A stretch of 15,075 nucleotides of DNA from Candidatus Margulisiibacteriota bacterium (lineage in GTDB: Bacteria; Margulisbacteria; Marinamargulisbacteria; DT-59): positions 1 through 15,075 of the forward strand of contig JABSQL010000198.1 in NCBI GenBank assembly GCA_013215865.1, read 5' to 3'. Positions 12,970-15,075 of this stretch are shown here, in pieces. The notes beneath the pieces were generated by a model. It was not told where the DNA came from and searched no databases. It saw only the letters and a program-made list of their open reading frames with translations. Made by a program: the position numbers and the translations under genes. Position 1 is the first letter of the stretch, and every line of letters starts with the position of its first letter.

Positions 12970-13018
12970 CTTGGTATTCGGAGAGATGGTTCTGAAAGTC
13001 AATTTGAGTACTAATTAA
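12893..13018 (+). CDS. Alternative small open frame, 41 residues
   Basis: ATG at 12893 follows a run of eight G bases (12880-12887), AAGGGGGGGG, which could act as a strong Shine-Dalgarno sequence at good spacing. The product (MDNFENPIVKKENSPSGKEG and a more hydrophobic tail) matches no family I know. It is antisense to the membrane peptide frame, and its composition is what an AT-rich complement would give by chance. Confidence 0.2.
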   Translation: MDNFENPIVKKENSPSGKEGTSFCCILVFGEMVLKVNLSTN

Positions 13019-13022
13019 GGAC

Positions 13023-13379
13023 TCATTCAGAAGATTTAGACTTTTTTTCTGTTTTCTTTTTCTGAGTGGTTTTTGATTTTTCTTTTGATGAAGTTTCAGA
13101 TTGAGTGCCAGAATCACTTTTGGTTTCAGAATTTTTATCTGAAGATGTTTCTTTGTCGCTCTCTTTTGAAGTGTCTGAAGAAGCGGCTTTCTTGGATTTC
13201 TTTTGGATATCGGTTACATAAAAACCCGAACCTTTGAATTGAATACCAACATTTTTTCCCATGACACGATGAATACTGCCAGAACACTCCGGACAAGTAT
13301 CGAGTTCTTTTTCTATCATAGATTGAACAATATCAAATCGATGAAGACACGAACGACATTTATAGGTATACGTAGGCAT
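13023..13379 (-). CDS. FmdB-family zinc ribbon protein with low-complexity tail
   Basis: 118 residues. The N-terminus MPTYTYKCRSCLHRF with Cys8/Cys11 and the pair Cys29/Cys32 (LDTCPECSG) is the FmdB/CxxC zinc ribbon, ending in VGIQFKGSGFYVTDI, a conserved closing motif of the family. Residues ~65-118 are a lysine-, serine- and glutamate-rich disordered tail (SDKETSSDKNSETKSDSG), common in this family and variable in length. FmdB was described as a putative regulator in methylotrophs; the general role is unsettled. ATG 13379 lies two bases after the stop of the UPF0182 gene, so the two are translationally coupled. Confidence 0.9.
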   Translation of the reverse strand: MPTYTYKCRSCLHRFDIVQSMIEKELDTCPECSGSIHRVMGKNVGIQFKGSGFYVTDIQKKSKKAASSDTSKESDKETSSDKNSETKSDSGTQSETSSKEKSKTTQKKKTEKKSKSSE

Positions 13380-13381
13380 TT

Positions 13382-15075
13382 CTAATTACTTTCAGTCACA
13401 CGAATAAGTTTTTTAATAGAATCATCGACCTGACCTAATTTTTTTCCAAACAATGCCCAATCGTTAGACTTGGCCGCTTGTTTAAATGCATTAAAGTGTT
13501 GTCTAAGGGTATGGACAATTGCCTTCAAAGAACCAGTGGGTTTCGATGAACTTGAAAGCTTGTTTGTATCGTCTTCTGACGATTCGAATTGAGCCCCATC
13601 AAATACACTACTGATCGCAGTATACAAATTTTCTTTCATCTCAATTTGGTTATTATACGCAAATATGACCCGTTTGAGCTCCGGAAGTTTACTAGATGTG
13701 GCTTGTAAATATATAGGCTCAACATAAATTAAAGACTGTTCTATCGGAACAACCATCAAGTTACCCCGAATAACACGAGAACCCATTTGTCCCCAAAGTG
13801 TCAGCTTCTGGGAAATATCCGTATCTTGATCGATACGCGATTCAATTTGCATGGGCCCGTATATGGTTCTGTCTTTTGGAAACTTAAAAACAGTGAGCTT
13901 ACCATATTCATTTAAATCACATTTTGCACCCATCCAGCCAATCATATTGTTTTTATTTGTTGGCGTAAAAGGAAGCATCAAAATAAAGGAATCTGCTTCA
14001 TCATCTGGAAGTTTGGTGACCATATAATAGGCATTCATCCGCTGTTCTGATTCTCCGTATATCTCAGAAGGAATATTCCATAAATCTTCTTTATTATAAA
14101 ACACCTGCGGATTGGTCATGTGATACGTACTATACAAATTTGCTTGTACATGAAATAAATCCTTGGGGTAACGAATATGCGCTTGTAATCCAGCAGGCAT
14201 TTGGTCAAATGGCTTAAATAAATGACCATATATTTTGCTGTACGTTTGAATGAGAGGGTCTTTGGGGTCAACGATATAAAACTGGGTCTCCCCACTATAG
14301 GCATCTATGGTGGCTTTTACAGAATTGCGTATATAGTTAACACCCCGCCTATAAGGTTGTGAATATGGGAAATTTCCGGATAATGTATATGCATCTAACA
14401 TCCAAACCATTCTGCCTTCCGGACTAATGACCAAATAGGGGTCTTGATCAAATACCAAGAAAGGTGCAATGGTGCTCACAATATTTCGTATATCATGATC
14501 ATATAAAATGCGGCTCTTTTTCTTGATTTGAGGGCTAATAAGTATTTTTAGCTCTGAAAATTTAAGGGCATAGACGAATTTTTTAAATAATGAATCTAAT
14601 TGAATACCACCGGCACCTGCATAGTGGGTATACATGTTATCTTCTCCCTTAGGATAGTCAAATTCAGACTCGTCAGTATTTACAATAAGATAGTCTTTGA
14701 TCTTCTCTCCATAATAAACTTCAGGTTGAGTGATTTTAAGATCTATGGAACTATTGGGAGGAAAATCTTTAATATAAAAATGAGGCAGCCCTTCAGAGGT
14801 AACGCGACTCACAGGTGACATAACAACACCATATCCATGCGTATAGACCAAATGCTGATTGATCCATGTTTGGGCAAGAGACGTGAACTTTGAAATGTCC
14901 ATTTCTCTTGGTGATAACATCACTTGCTCAAGATTACCATTGATGGTGTAACGGTCGACATCGATATTGGAAAATTCATAGTATAACCGAATTTCTTGAA
15001 GCTGTGAGAAAGTATCTTTTAACGGGCCCTGATTCCATAACCGAATATTGTTGATGGTGTTGGAATTATTTTGGA
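13382..15075 (-). CDS. UPF0182 (COG1615) protein, C-terminal part, truncated by the window edge
   Basis: At least 563 residues are visible and the frame is open to the window end, so the N-terminal part is missing; family members are usually around 900 residues with several N-terminal membrane helices followed by a large extracytoplasmic region. Family signatures are plain: NNIRLWNQGPLKDTF, QEIRLYYEFSNIDVDRYTIN, VMLSPREMD, a tyrosine/glycine-rich VYTHGYGVVMSPVSRV, HYAGAGGIQLDS, and IRGNLMVVPIEQSLIYVEPI. GTG 14923 is an internal codon, not a start, because these motifs continue upstream. The end is a helical segment (LKAIVHTLRQHFNAFKQAAK) found in many members. Biochemical function is unknown. 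First visible gene of an operon with fmdB. Confidence 0.95.
   Translation of the reverse strand, partial: QNNSNTINNIRLWNQGPLKDTFSQLQEIRLYYEFSNIDVDRYTINGNLEQVMLSPREMDISKFTSLAQTWINQHLVYTHGYGVVMSPVSRVTSEGLPHFYIKDFPPNSSIDLKITQPEVYYGEKIKDYLIVNTDESEFDYPKGEDNMYTHYAGAGGIQLDSLFKKFVYALKFSELKILISPQIKKKSRILYDHDIRNIVSTIAPFLVFDQDPYLVISPEGRMVWMLDAYTLSGNFPYSQPYRRGVNYIRNSVKATIDAYSGETQFYIVDPKDPLIQTYSKIYGHLFKPFDQMPAGLQAHIRYPKDLFHVQANLYSTYHMTNPQVFYNKEDLWNIPSEIYGESEQRMNAYYMVTKLPDDEADSFILMLPFTPTNKNNMIGWMGAKCDLNEYGKLTVFKFPKDRTIYGPMQIESRIDQDTDISQKLTLWGQMGSRVIRGNLMVVPIEQSLIYVEPIYLQATSSKLPELKRVIFAYNNQIEMKENLYTAISSVFDGAQFESSEDDTNKLSSSSKPTGSLKAIVHTLRQHFNAFKQAAKSNDWALFGKKLGQVDDSIKKLIRVTESN

Noticed and set aside
12830..13117. 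95-residue minus-strand frame rich in lysine and phenylalanine
   Set aside because: It overlaps the low-complexity tail of fmdB in another frame; the composition follows from that tail.

Overview
The window looks like a chromosomal segment of an AT-rich, Gram-negative (diderm) bacterium. Support for an outer membrane comes from a signal-peptide beta-barrel protein; support for a bacterial chromosome comes from a one-piece tmRNA gene, an FmdB-type zinc ribbon protein and a long UPF0182 membrane protein. I cannot fix the phylum: UPF0182 occurs in several phyla and no rRNA or other phylogenetic marker is present.

Layout. Positions 1 to about 7104 read as accessory DNA: a truncated gene tail, a small Xre-type regulator divergent from a small gene with an apparent ATT start, a coiled-coil hypothetical protein, a hypothetical protein with a C-terminal membrane segment, a large AlbA_2/GHKL-ATPase protein carrying a seven-residue tandem repeat, and then a compact operon (43-45 aa protein, 165 aa protein, large serine recombinase). 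Two imperfect copies of a ~70 bp intergenic repeat (130-199 and 2670-2740) lie in this part. The recombinase operon is preceded by CGGACATT boxes spaced by multiples of 11 bp and by a hairpin that holds the ribosome binding site in its loop.

The recombinase gene runs directly into the 3' end of ssrA (tmRNA, 7105-7479, minus strand); its last 16 codons are antisense tmRNA sequence. The simplest reading is that 1-7104 is (part of) a genomic island inserted at the 3' end of ssrA by its own serine recombinase, with the far end outside the window or not recognisable. The tmRNA itself is complete: acceptor stem with a G3-U70 pair, T arm, encoded CCA, pseudoknot 1 and a tag frame. The tag frame appears to begin with ACA (Thr) instead of the usual GCA (Ala).

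From 7480 on, the DNA looks like ordinary host chromosome. A minus-strand, translationally coupled trio (small secreted protein, beta-barrel protein, GT2 glycosyltransferase) is divergent from a plus-strand pair (multi-pass GT-C glycosyltransferase, then an overlapping Cache/HAMP/PAS sensor histidine kinase). A DPM-like GT2 enzyme makes polyprenyl-phosphate sugars and GT-C enzymes use them, so the two may work in one cell-envelope glycosylation pathway (inference). The window ends with a minus-strand UPF0182-fmdB operon, possibly followed by a 42 aa membrane peptide gene.
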